A DNA stretch of 64,000 nt from Leucobacter massiliensis (lineage in GTDB: Bacteria; Actinomycetota; Actinomycetes; Actinomycetales; Microbacteriaceae): positions 186,001 to 250,000 of the forward strand of contig NZ_MWZD01000013.1 in the NCBI RefSeq assembly GCF_002982315.1, given 5' to 3'. Under the pieces are notes generated by a model. That model did no database searches. It was not told the origin of the DNA and saw nothing but the letters and a program-made list of their open reading frames with translations. The translations under genes were made by a program, and so were the position numbers. Positions 26,679-35,048 of the stretch are shown in pieces. Position 1 is the first letter of the stretch, and each line of letters starts with the position of its first letter.

Positions 26679-27512
26679 CTAAATTCTCGGCGGCAATGCA
26701 GCACTCGCGCGCGATCCGTCGTCGCCGCGCGCGCGACGGTTCCGCTCCGGCGCGCGAATCTCGTCCAGCCGGGCGCGCACGAGCGGCCAGAAGGCATCCG
26801 CCCAGACCTCGTAGCCGCGGTCGTTGGGGTGGAAAGCGTCGGCGGCGAACTCGGTGAGAATGCCGCGCAGGCCGCGACGCCGGGTGGCGGCGTAGAGCGG
26901 CACGACGGCCAGGCCGCGAGCGGCGGCGAGCGTGTGCACGATCGCGTTCGCCTCCCGCACCTTGCGATCGTTCCACGGGAGATGGAAGCAGGGCAGCTCC
27001 GCAACGATCGCGTGCGCGGGCAGCGCGTCGAGGATGGCGGCGAGGTTGCGGTGGAAGGCGCGCGGCTCCCAGTCGGCGATGTCGTTCGCCCCGATCGCGA
27101 GGGTGACGAGATCCGCGGGCCGCTTCGCGAGGGCCTTCGCGGCGCGGGGCAGCTGATCGCGCGCGCACAGCGCGGACGGGGCACCCGAGACGCCCAGATT
27201 GGTCACCTCGATCGGCTCACCCAGCCGCGCCTCGATGCGATCTGCGAGCTGACCCACGTAGCTCCGTCCCGGCACGGAGGCGCCGATGCCCTGTGCAGTG
27301 GAGTCGCCCAGAGCGAGGTAGTGGAGCGCGCCAGGGCGGGTGCGCCGCTCCCGCCACCAGGCCGCCGTGACCGGCTGCATCTCGGCGAGTTCCATGAGGG
27401 GCCGGTTCGCGCGCTCGCGGAGGCGCTCCAGGCCGAGCCGTCGCGCCACCACCGCGGTCGCTGAGAGCGCGAGCGCCCGCGCGCCGAGCAGCGGGGAGCG
27501 GGCGGGGTACAC
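26679..27512 (-). CDS. SGNH/GDSL-family hydrolase
   Basis: 277 residues from GTG 27512. Block I 'HYLALGDSTAQGIGASVPGRSYVG' (catalytic Ser in GDST), block II Gly in 'VTNLGVSGAPS', block III 'LVTLAIGANDIADWEPR', and block V 'AADAFHPNDRGYEVWAD' (catalytic Asp and His) are all present. It is an esterase or lipase of unknown substrate. N-terminal 'RALALSATAVVARRL' is weakly hydrophobic and may anchor it. A TACGCT box eight bases before the GTG suits leaderless initiation. Confidence 0.88.
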   Translation of the reverse strand: MYPARSPLLGARALALSATAVVARRLGLERLRERANRPLMELAEMQPVTAAWWRERRTRPGALHYLALGDSTAQGIGASVPGRSYVGQLADRIEARLGEPIEVTNLGVSGAPSALCARDQLPRAAKALAKRPADLVTLAIGANDIADWEPRAFHRNLAAILDALPAHAIVAELPCFHLPWNDRKVREANAIVHTLAAARGLAVVPLYAATRRRGLRGILTEFAADAFHPNDRGYEVWADAFWPLVRARLDEIRAPERNRRARGDDGSRASAALPPRI

Positions 27513-27612
27513 GGCCCCCAGCGTAGCCGATGATCCCGGCGGCGGTTCCGGGCGGACCGTCGCACGACCCTGCGGCACGGTGCCGGCCTGGTCTCCGCAG
27601 CGGCGTCCCGGC

Positions 27613-28938
27613 TCAGCCGGGAAGCAGACGACGGTAGTCCGCGGGCGTCGAGAGCGGACACGCCTGCGCCTGCAGTTCGGCGAGCTCCGCTGCCCGTCCC
27701 TCGGGGCCCGCGGTCGCCGTGGCGAGGCGCTCGCGCAGCTCGCCCGGGCCGGCGCAGACGAGCGCGTGGGCGGGCGACTTCGCGACGGGCGCGTGGGCGA
27801 GCACCACGAGGCCCAGGTGATAGGCGGCGGGCACCGCGTCGAGGACCTGCGAGCCCGCGTTCACGTCGAGGTAGACGGAGGCACGATCGAGCTCCTCGCG
27901 AATGCGGCGCCGGCTCGCCGTCGGGATCAGCGTGAGGTTGGCGTGACGTCGCCCCAGCTCATGCAGCCGCTCGCTCATCAGCGTGAGGGCGGCCACCACG
28001 AAGCGCACCCCCGGCAGGGCCTCCAGCAGCTCCGGGAGCGCTGGCAGCTCGTCGCTGTTCGTCAGCGTGAAGACGCGCCGGGCTTCGTACCCGCGGTGCT
28101 CGGCGAACTGGTCGAGCGGTGAGAGCGTGTCGAGCGCGACCGGGGTGCCCGGATGGCGTGCCGCCACCTTCCGTCGCAGCCGCTCCTCGCCGAACACGAT
28201 GCGGGTGAGCGCCCGCGGACGCTCCAGCTCTGCGACCATGTTCCCTGGCACCTCCCCCGGCATCGGCTCCTGCCAGAACAGGGTCGTGTTCGGCTCGTCC
28301 GCCAGCAGCCAGGACGTGAACAGCGGGTACGAGAGCGAGTTGATCAGGATCCTCTCGGCGTCGATGCCCTGCTCGGTGACGAAGTGCGCGACGAAGGCGG
28401 ACACCGAGGGGAAGGCGCGCAGTTCGGTGCGGGAACGCATGATGACCGTCTTGGCCCCGTGGTCGACGTCGATGCGCCAGGGCCCCGGCCCGCTGTAGAC
28501 GGTCTGCTGGGCGATGACCCGGCCATCGCGGCCGGGCGCATAGTGGGTGACCGCGTAGCGCGAGCCGCTGCGGTCGTAGTGCTCCGCGTGGCTGAGCGTG
28601 CCGTCGGGCAGCACCCACTCCACGCGCTCCACACGGCGGTACGAGTTCGGCTCATAGCGAATGCGGGCGATGCGCGCGCCGTCGCGCAGGATCTCGCCGA
28701 AGGGCTCACGTCCCTGCCGGATCTCGCACCACGGGGGCACCGGCACCTCGTCGAAGAACAGGGGCTCTCCGCCGCCGCGCAGGCCCGTGTACTCCGCGAT
28801 GGGGCTGCGCACGCCCTCCGGCGGCAGGCCCGTGCATCGGATCACGACGGGCGTGTGCGGCACGCCGGCGATGCGCAGCGAGCGCGCGAGCAGCCGGGTG
28901 CGGTGCTCGTAGTCGTCGAAGAGCGCGAGCATCGTCAT
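27613..28938 (-). CDS. gtfB: Accessory Sec glycosyltransferase-stabilising protein GtfB
   Basis: 441 residues beginning 'MTMLALFDDYEHRTRLLARS', closely patterned on Gtf2/GtfB of streptococcal accessory Sec loci, which begin with an 'LFDYYNQ'-like strand and bind the acceptor adhesin. Other GtfB-like stretches are 'CTGLPPEGVRSPIAEYTGL', 'AFVAHFVTEQGIDAERILIN' and the C-terminal 'LDVNAGSQVLDAVPAAYHLGLVVLA'. GtfB partners GtfA in a complex that adds the first GlcNAc to Ser/Thr of the cargo in the cytoplasm. It is last in the operon and overlaps gtfA by ATGA. A short inverted repeat (CCCGGCT/AGCCGGG, 27607-27621) spans its stop codon and may be a weak terminator. Confidence 0.88.
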   Translation of the reverse strand: MTMLALFDDYEHRTRLLARSLRIAGVPHTPVVIRCTGLPPEGVRSPIAEYTGLRGGGEPLFFDEVPVPPWCEIRQGREPFGEILRDGARIARIRYEPNSYRRVERVEWVLPDGTLSHAEHYDRSGSRYAVTHYAPGRDGRVIAQQTVYSGPGPWRIDVDHGAKTVIMRSRTELRAFPSVSAFVAHFVTEQGIDAERILINSLSYPLFTSWLLADEPNTTLFWQEPMPGEVPGNMVAELERPRALTRIVFGEERLRRKVAARHPGTPVALDTLSPLDQFAEHRGYEARRVFTLTNSDELPALPELLEALPGVRFVVAALTLMSERLHELGRRHANLTLIPTASRRRIREELDRASVYLDVNAGSQVLDAVPAAYHLGLVVLAHAPVAKSPAHALVCAGPGELRERLATATAGPEGRAAELAELQAQACPLSTPADYRRLLPG

Positions 28939-30572
28939 CGGCCTCCCCCGGAGGCGCCGAGCAGGGCCGCCCATCGCTCGCGCACCCGCTCCTCGCCGAA
29001 GTCGGCGGCCCGCCGCAGGCTCGCCGCCCGCATGCGCTCGTAGGCGCCGGAGGAGGCCGCCTCCGCACCGAGCACCTCCGCGATCCCTGCGGCGAGCGCC
29101 GAGACATCGCGCTCCGACATGCCGCCGTCCCGGAAGCCGCAGGGCACGAGCAGCCCGTTGACGCCGGACTCGACCATCTCGCGGTTGCCGTAGTCCACGT
29201 CGAAGCCGACCACGGGCAGCCCCTCGGCGATAGCTTCCAGCAGTGACAGGCCGAAACCCTCCGAGGTCGAGGCGGTGACGTAGAGGCCGTAGGCGCCCAG
29301 TACCCCCGCGAGCGGCCGGTGACCCATGAGTCGCACGTACGAGCCGGAGTCCGTCTCCCCGATCGCCGCGAGGAGCGGATCGCGCCGCCCCTCGCCGTAG
29401 ATGTCGAGCCGCAGCCCCGGCAGCTCGCGGCGGGCCTCGGCGACGGCGCGGATGAGCGTGTCGAGGTGCTTCTCGGCGGCCAGGCGGCTCGCCGTGACGA
29501 GCGCGAGCGGGTCGTGGTGCGCGGCGGGCTCGCGCGCCGCCGCGAAGCCGACGGGGATCGCGGAGACCCGTGAGGGGCGGTACGCGGCCTCATCTCCCAC
29601 GTGCAGACGGCGATCTGCGGCCCGGCGTTCGCGATGCGCGCGCGCGAGCTGCCGCTCCAGGATGCCGCGCTGGCGCTCCGTGGAGACGATCAGCCCGTCG
29701 ACCAGATCGGGCCGGGAGAAGACGTGCTCGTAGTGGTTGTTCCAGAGCAGGACGCCGTCCTCGATCCGCTTGAGATCGTAGTGCTCGGCGTGCACCACCG
29801 AGTAGAGCCGCCGGTCCCCGATCACGGGCGCGACCGCGTCGATCACATCGAGCGGACGGTCCACGATCACCACGTCGTCATCCCTGTCGAAGAGCTGCGC
29901 GAACACGAAGCGGAGGAACGCGGACCGCCCCTCGAGCAGCAGCTCCCCTCCCGCACGCAGCGGTCGTCCGCGGCGGCGCGGCAGGGCCGGGTCATACAAC
30001 GGCGACGCGGCGGTGATGCGCGTGCGGGCGATCTCGCCATCGCGCAGCCACTGCTCCGCGGCGAGCCGCCCGTCCGCGGTGAAGAACTCGCGGCGCACCG
30101 CACGCCCCGCGGCGAAGTGCTCCACGCTGTGCAGCGCATCCGTGTAGTGCTCCACGCGCAGCAGCCGCTCCCCCGCCAGGGTCTCCACGCGATCCACCAG
30201 GCCGTCCTCCACGGTTCTGATGCGGTGCCGCAGCGGCGAGCCCGTCAACGCCACCTCGACGCAGCCCGGCACGCCCAGCGTCTCGCGGAGCGGCTCGTGC
30301 TCCTGCGGGATCGCGGCGAGCACATCGTCCGCGCGCAGCACGCAGGGTCGCGTCTCACGGCCCGTCACGAGGTCGTAGATCCACGTCACCCGCGAGCGTT
30401 CGAAGCCGAGCCGATCCGTGTAGACGCAGAGGTTCGTGCCGATGTAGTCCGTGAAGACGTAGCGATCGTCCACCCAGTCGATCCCGGCGAGCAGCCCGCG
30501 ACGGTAGTGCTGCGCATACTCGACGCCGCTCGACGCGGCGCCGATCGCCTTGTTCACGCTGAAGACCCGCAC
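28935..30572 (-). CDS. gtfA: Accessory Sec O-GlcNAc-type glycosyltransferase GtfA
   Basis: 545 residues from GTG with GGGAGCGA upstream. N-terminal 'RVFSVNKAIGAASSGVEYAQ' is the GtfA signature (streptococcal form 'NxNxGIGxASSGVEYAQ'). A GtfA-specific beta-meander follows, then the GT-B donor domain: 'ALVTASRLAAEKHLDTLIRA', 'GLRLDIYGEGRRDPLL', 'YVRLMGHRPLAGVLGAYGLYVTASTSEGFGLSLLEAIAEGLPVVGFDVDYGNREMVESG'. The EGFGLSLLEA block carries the catalytic E-x7-E of GT4 enzymes. It modifies the Ser/Thr-rich repeat protein encoded upstream. 22 bases separate it from secA2. Confidence 0.93.
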   Translation of the reverse strand: MRVFSVNKAIGAASSGVEYAQHYRRGLLAGIDWVDDRYVFTDYIGTNLCVYTDRLGFERSRVTWIYDLVTGRETRPCVLRADDVLAAIPQEHEPLRETLGVPGCVEVALTGSPLRHRIRTVEDGLVDRVETLAGERLLRVEHYTDALHSVEHFAAGRAVRREFFTADGRLAAEQWLRDGEIARTRITAASPLYDPALPRRRGRPLRAGGELLLEGRSAFLRFVFAQLFDRDDDVVIVDRPLDVIDAVAPVIGDRRLYSVVHAEHYDLKRIEDGVLLWNNHYEHVFSRPDLVDGLIVSTERQRGILERQLARAHRERRAADRRLHVGDEAAYRPSRVSAIPVGFAAAREPAAHHDPLALVTASRLAAEKHLDTLIRAVAEARRELPGLRLDIYGEGRRDPLLAAIGETDSGSYVRLMGHRPLAGVLGAYGLYVTASTSEGFGLSLLEAIAEGLPVVGFDVDYGNREMVESGVNGLLVPCGFRDGGMSERDVSALAAGIAEVLGAEAASSGAYERMRAASLRRAADFGEERVRERWAALLGASGGGR

Positions 30573-30594
30573 TCGCTCCCCGATCCGCCCCGGC

Positions 30595-32922
30595 CTACGC
30601 GAACTGCACCACGAGCCCGCCGTCGGCGCCCCGCTCGATCCGGCTGAGGCTGAGCAGCCGCACCGCGTCCCGCTCGATCCGCCGCTTCATCTCCTCGAAC
30701 GCGAAGTAGGCCTCCCTGCGGTATTCGTACTCGACACGATGCTGCGCCATATTCCGATCCTGCACCACCGTCTTCAGCTGCTCCAGGAAGTCGACCTGCT
30801 CGATCCACGCGGCGTCGATGGCCTTCAGGAAGACGAGCCGCTGGAATCGCCCGAACAGTTCCGGATCCCCGAGTCCCTCCTCGGTGCCCCGCACGGAGCG
30901 CGCGAAGATGCCGAGCAGGTACTCGTGCACCCGTCGCCGGTCGCCTCGATCGAGACGGTCGAAGTCGTCGGGCAGCCGGTAGGCGAGGGTGTCGAACACG
31001 TAGCGCATGAGCTTGCCCGGCGTCTCCCACTCCTCCGCCCTCACCGCTTCGGCGATCACCCCGGAGGCGATGCCGCGCAGCTCCTGTGCCGTGTAGGGAG
31101 GCCCGGTGAGGATCCGATCCCGCATCGCGTAGACGAGATCCCGCTGCCGGGCCATCGCCACGTCGAAGTCGCGGGAGAGCGTGCGCGCACCGCTGGCGCG
31201 TTCCTCGCTGGCGAGCTGGGCGCGGTTCAGCAGCCGGTGCATCGTGCGTTCCCTCCACGCCCGTCCGCGCACCCGCTCCTGCGGCACCGATCCGAAGCGC
31301 ACGAAGACCTCGTCCTCGAGGGAGGCGTAGAAGCGGCTGCTGCCGGGGTCGCCCTGTCGCCCGGCCCGGCCCCGCACCTGACCCTCGACGCGACGATTCG
31401 GCAGCTTCTCGGTGGCGATGATGACGAGCCCGCCGAGCGCACGCGACTCCTCGTCGAGCTTGATATCGGTGCCGCGGCCCGCGATCAGCGTGGCGACCGT
31501 GATCGCGCCCACGCGCCCCGCCTCAGCGACCATCTCGGCCTCCTTCGCCTCGCTCAGGGCGGTCAGCAGATTGTGCTCGATCCCGCGTTCGAGGAGGAGC
31601 CGCGAGATCTCCATGGAGCTGCTCACGGAGGCAGTGGTGACGAGGATCGGGCGCCGGGTGCGGCGCATCTCCTCCAGGTGGTCCATGACGAGGCGCAGCT
31701 TCTCGTCGGCGCTCGCCACCACGATGTCGGGCTCGTCGACGCGGATCACGGGCCGGTGGGTCGGGATCTCGACCACCTCGGTGCCGTAGGAGCGCAACAA
31801 CTCCTTCTCGGCGCCGCGCGCGGTGCCGGTCATGCCGCTCATCTTCGCGAACATGCGGAAGAGGTTCTGGTAGGTGACGGAGGCCATCGCCCGGTTCTCC
31901 GTGGTGGTCGCCAGTCCCTCGCGCGCCTCGATGGCCTGGTGCAGCCCGCCCTGCAGCTTGTTGCCCTCGAGCAGGCGACCGGTCACGGAGCTCAGCAGCA
32001 CGAGCTGATCGTTCATGACCATGTAGTCGCGCAGCGGTTCGAAGCCGGTGCGCGCCCGCAGGGCGAGGCTCACATGGCGGTTGAGCTGGAAGAGTCCGGG
32101 CGCGAAGAGGTTGTCCACGTGGAAGTAGCGGCTCGCCGCCGCGATTCCGTCCTCGGTGAGGGTGGCGGTGCCGGAGGCCTCGTCCACCTCGTAGTCGGCG
32201 CCCTCGCGGAGCGTCGCTGCGAACTCGGCGGCGAGGGGGTAGAGGTTCGACTGCACGCGCGGCGAGCCCGAGATGACGAGCGGCATCTGCGCGAGGTCGA
32301 GCAGCACCGCGTCGGCCTCGTCGATGAGCACGTAGTTGAAGGGGCGCAGGTACTTCTCCTCGCCAGTGCCCACGAGGTTCTCCAGCAGGTAGTCGAAGCC
32401 GAGCTTGTCGCTGGTCGAGTAGACCACATCGGCGGCGTAGATGCGCTGCTTCTCCGCGGTGCTGAAATCGTCGTCGCCGGGCTCGGGCACCCCGGCGGCG
32501 AGGCTCAGGCCCAGGAACTCGAAGAGCGGGCGGAACTCCTCGGCGTCGCGGCGCGCCAGGTAGGCGTTCACGGTGACGAAGATCGCGCCGCGACCCGAGA
32601 GCGCGTTCAGGTAGAGCGGCAGGGTAGCCGTCAGGCTCTTGCCCTCGCCCGTCTTCATCGCCGCGATCCCGCCCCGGTGCATCACGAGCCCGGCGAGCAG
32701 CTGATTCTCGTAGGGGAACTTGCCGAGCACCCGCAGGGCGGCCTCGCGCACCACCGCGAAGGCCTCGGGCAGCAGCGCGTCGAGCCGCTCGCCGCCCGCG
32801 ATCCGCTCGCGGAACTCCGCCGTCCTGCCGCGCAGCCCCGCGTCGTCGAGGGCGCGCACGGACCGCTCCAGTGCGGCGACGCTCGCGATGGTGCGCCGGG
32901 CCGCGGCCTCGCTGCTGCTCAT
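30595..32922 (-). CDS. secA2: Accessory Sec translocase ATPase SecA2
   Basis: 775 residues, shorter than housekeeping SecA (about 840-950). Walker A GEGKS at 92-96 in 'HRGGIAAMKTGEGKSLTATL', 'VTVNAYLARRDAEEF', Walker B 'VLIDEADAVLLD', 'YQNLFRMFAKMSGMTGTA', motif VI 'RVEGQVRGRAGRQGDPGSSRFY', and a helical wing ending 'RRIERDAVRLLSLSRIERG'. The C-terminal zinc-binding/SecB tail is absent and the protein stops at 'GLVVQFA', as usual for SecA2. It is the motor that drives the glycosylated cargo through SecY2. The ATG carries an overlapping TGA (ATGA) that belongs to the expected asp3 frame, with GGGAGGAGG just upstream. Confidence 0.96.
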   Translation of the reverse strand: MSSSEAAARRTIASVAALERSVRALDDAGLRGRTAEFRERIAGGERLDALLPEAFAVVREAALRVLGKFPYENQLLAGLVMHRGGIAAMKTGEGKSLTATLPLYLNALSGRGAIFVTVNAYLARRDAEEFRPLFEFLGLSLAAGVPEPGDDDFSTAEKQRIYAADVVYSTSDKLGFDYLLENLVGTGEEKYLRPFNYVLIDEADAVLLDLAQMPLVISGSPRVQSNLYPLAAEFAATLREGADYEVDEASGTATLTEDGIAAASRYFHVDNLFAPGLFQLNRHVSLALRARTGFEPLRDYMVMNDQLVLLSSVTGRLLEGNKLQGGLHQAIEAREGLATTTENRAMASVTYQNLFRMFAKMSGMTGTARGAEKELLRSYGTEVVEIPTHRPVIRVDEPDIVVASADEKLRLVMDHLEEMRRTRRPILVTTASVSSSMEISRLLLERGIEHNLLTALSEAKEAEMVAEAGRVGAITVATLIAGRGTDIKLDEESRALGGLVIIATEKLPNRRVEGQVRGRAGRQGDPGSSRFYASLEDEVFVRFGSVPQERVRGRAWRERTMHRLLNRAQLASEERASGARTLSRDFDVAMARQRDLVYAMRDRILTGPPYTAQELRGIASGVIAEAVRAEEWETPGKLMRYVFDTLAYRLPDDFDRLDRGDRRRVHEYLLGIFARSVRGTEEGLGDPELFGRFQRLVFLKAIDAAWIEQVDFLEQLKTVVQDRNMAQHRVEYEYRREAYFAFEEMKRRIERDAVRLLSLSRIERGADGGLVVQFA

Positions 32923-33385
32923 CCGCGTCCTCCTCCCGCAGCGTGAACGAGGTGAAGCGCAGCTCGTCGCAGCCGGCGTTCACGAGCCGGATCGTGTAGT
33001 GGTGGCAGGCGGCGGGGGTCTCGAAACGGTGTTCCGGGGGCCGCAGCACCTCGGCGCCGAGCAGGCGGTCGAAGCGGTCGTAGCAGCGCAGCTCGAAGAG
33101 CACGGTGTCCGGCGGATCGGAGCGGAGCTCGGGGTCGAGCCGGTAGCTGCGGCCGGGGTGCAGGAGCGGCAGCGTCGGCGAGTGGCGCAGCGCCCGGTAG
33201 TCGGTGCTCGAGTGCCACTCCTGCAGGATCGTGCCGCTCGGCATGAGCGGGTTCACGAGGCGCAGCTCGCCGGCCCCGGCGCGCGCCGCCGGGTCGATGA
33301 GGAGCGCGGAGCCGTAGAGCGCGGCAGGGCTGCTGGGCAGGCCCCAGCGCACCGTCGCGATCTCACCGCTTCGTCGAGTCTGCAT
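32919..33385 (-). CDS. asp3: Accessory Sec protein Asp3, with frame break near 3' end
   Basis: From ATG 33385 the frame reads 'VRWGLPSSPAALYGSALLID', 'LVNPLMPSGTILQEWHSSTDY', 'LPLLHPGRSYRL' and 'ELRFTSFTLREEDADE', an Asp3-like beta-sandwich sequence of about 154 residues, the family's usual length. The frame then has no stop: it runs on out of frame through 466 codons of secA2. A TGA exists at 32919-32921, overlapping the secA2 ATG, but one base out of register. A single missing base near the GGGAGGAGG at about 32930-32938, a sequencing error, or recoding would restore a 155-residue Asp3. Asp3 works in the Asp1-Asp2-Asp3 complex. It overlaps asp2 by 23 bases. Confidence 0.8.
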
Positions 33386-35048
33386 CTCGTCCCTCCTGGT
33401 ACTCGGAAATGACCCGCCGGTACTGGTTCGAGAACCACGTCACGATCGAGGCGCTGTCGTCGTCGTGCCGGCCCGGGTAGCCGCGTGCGATGACCGTGGT
33501 GGGCTTGCCGGTCTGGGAGGCGAGTAGCGTCACATAGGCCGTGTCGTCGTAGTCGTCGTCCTGCATGTAGGTGAGCAGGATCCGCGTGTCCCCGAAGCCG
33601 GGCTCCCCGTGCCAGCGGGCGACGAGTTCACGGGTGAAGGCGTCGACGGCGGCGCGATCCCGCACCGGGTGGGTCCCGAGGTCGGGGTCGCGGCCAGGGT
33701 CGTCCTTGGAGAACAGAAGTTCGAGCGGATCGGAGGTGCCCTCGGGATCCGCGGCCCCGTGCGACTCGGCGGCGGGATCCGATCCGGGATCCCGGATCGT
33801 CCCCGTCGTGCGCACCAGATCCCGATCCCAGAAGTTCACCACGTCGAGACTCGTGAGGAAGTCCTTCGGGCGCTCGAGACGTGCGCGGCCGGCGAGGTGA
33901 CCGAGGTCGATGATCGGCTTGCCCGCGATGATCGCGTGCGCACGGAACTGCGCACCGTAGTGCAACGCCCCGAAGGCGCCCATCGACAGGCCCGAGAAGA
34001 TCACGTCCTCTTCGCCGAGCCCCAGCGCCTCGATGTGCTCGCGGATCACGGCGAGCAGCTTGCCCTCCAGCTCCGCGCTGCCGAGGTAGAAGCGGCCGCC
34101 CTCCAGGCGCGGGTCGCTGACGAGCAGGAACGGGTGCCCGAGGCTCGCCATCAGGTAGTAGCCCTCGAAACCCTCGGACGGGCGGTATCCGGCGAAGTAG
34201 ACGTTGAACGGCGGGGTGAGGTCGCCGGGGTGGAAGTAGGTGAACAGCTCTTCGCGACGGTGATCGACGATGCGACGCCCGCCGGGCAGGAAGTGCCCGG
34301 TGCCCAGCCGGGAGCGGCGGTAGTGCAGCGGGCCGATCCGCACCCGGCCGTGACCGCGGGCGAAGAACGACGCCGAGAGGTGCCCGCTGACGGGGTGATC
34401 GAAGACGATCGGCTCGGCCAGCTCGGCCTCCGAGTAGGCGCGGTGGAAGACGATCGCCTCGGGCGATCCGTTCTGCACAAGCTGGAGGTGCAGTTCCAGC
34501 TCACACCCGGGGTCGCGCGTGAACTCGGGCCACAGCTCCAGGGCGCGGTCGTTCTCGTAGCGGATGTTCTCGCGCCACATCACGATCTGCCGGCACTCCC
34601 CCTCGCGGTCCAGTTCGGCCGCGAGTGCCGTGTTCCCCTCGTGGCCGCCCGCACCCCGATGATAGGGCGAGAGACGCGCCGCCCGAACCCCGAGCTTCTC
34701 GCCGAAGGGGCGGGCGAAGAAGCGGCGAGGCAGCCCCTCCATCACGGCCTGACGTTCGGCGAGGTCCTCGAACACCACGGCCTTGCGGGTGAAGAAGTGC
34801 TGGTGCTCGGCGCCGAACACCTCCCTGAGCGGCCAGTCGATCAGCAGCGTGTAGGGGGCGATGAGCTCGTCGATCGACTCCAGCGCTCGCAGCCCGCAGG
34901 GGGCGTCCACGATGGTCGCCTCCACCGGGCCGATCAGCGCCGGCTCGAAGGAGGAGGCCTGCCCGGCCTCGATGAACACCCAGTCGACGCCCTCCGGCAC
35001 CAGCGCCGATGCCGACCAATCGTCACGGCCGATCTGCAGCACGCGCAT
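33363..35048 (-). CDS. asp2: Accessory Sec protein Asp2 (acetyltransferase-like, alpha/beta-hydrolase fold)
   Basis: 561 residues beginning 'MRVLQIGRDDWSASALVPEG', an Asp2 hallmark. A beta-rich middle part is followed by the hydrolase domain with nucleophile elbow 'FSGLSMGAFGALHYGAQ', giving catalytic Ser355, and a candidate His528 in 'GYPGRHDDDSASIVTWF'. Acidic residues in 'TYMQDDDYDDTAY' could complete the triad. Streptococcal Asp2 O-acetylates GlcNAc on the adhesin and is required for export; intact active-site residues here suggest the same. An insertion of about 40 Asp/Pro/Gly-rich residues (TIRDPGSDPAAESHGAADP...) precedes the acid region. Start overlaps asp1 by 26 bases. Confidence 0.93.
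   Translation of the reverse strand: MRVLQIGRDDWSASALVPEGVDWVFIEAGQASSFEPALIGPVEATIVDAPCGLRALESIDELIAPYTLLIDWPLREVFGAEHQHFFTRKAVVFEDLAERQAVMEGLPRRFFARPFGEKLGVRAARLSPYHRGAGGHEGNTALAAELDREGECRQIVMWRENIRYENDRALELWPEFTRDPGCELELHLQLVQNGSPEAIVFHRAYSEAELAEPIVFDHPVSGHLSASFFARGHGRVRIGPLHYRRSRLGTGHFLPGGRRIVDHRREELFTYFHPGDLTPPFNVYFAGYRPSEGFEGYYLMASLGHPFLLVSDPRLEGGRFYLGSAELEGKLLAVIREHIEALGLGEEDVIFSGLSMGAFGALHYGAQFRAHAIIAGKPIIDLGHLAGRARLERPKDFLTSLDVVNFWDRDLVRTTGTIRDPGSDPAAESHGAADPEGTSDPLELLFSKDDPGRDPDLGTHPVRDRAAVDAFTRELVARWHGEPGFGDTRILLTYMQDDDYDDTAYVTLLASQTGKPTTVIARGYPGRHDDDSASIVTWFSNQYRRVISEYQEGRDADSTKR

Noticed and set aside
31523-32918. 466-codon extension of asp3 through secA2
   Set aside because: The translation is Arg/Gly/Ala-rich shadow sequence of secA2; Asp3 families end near 155 residues. 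Treated as a frame break, not a fusion.
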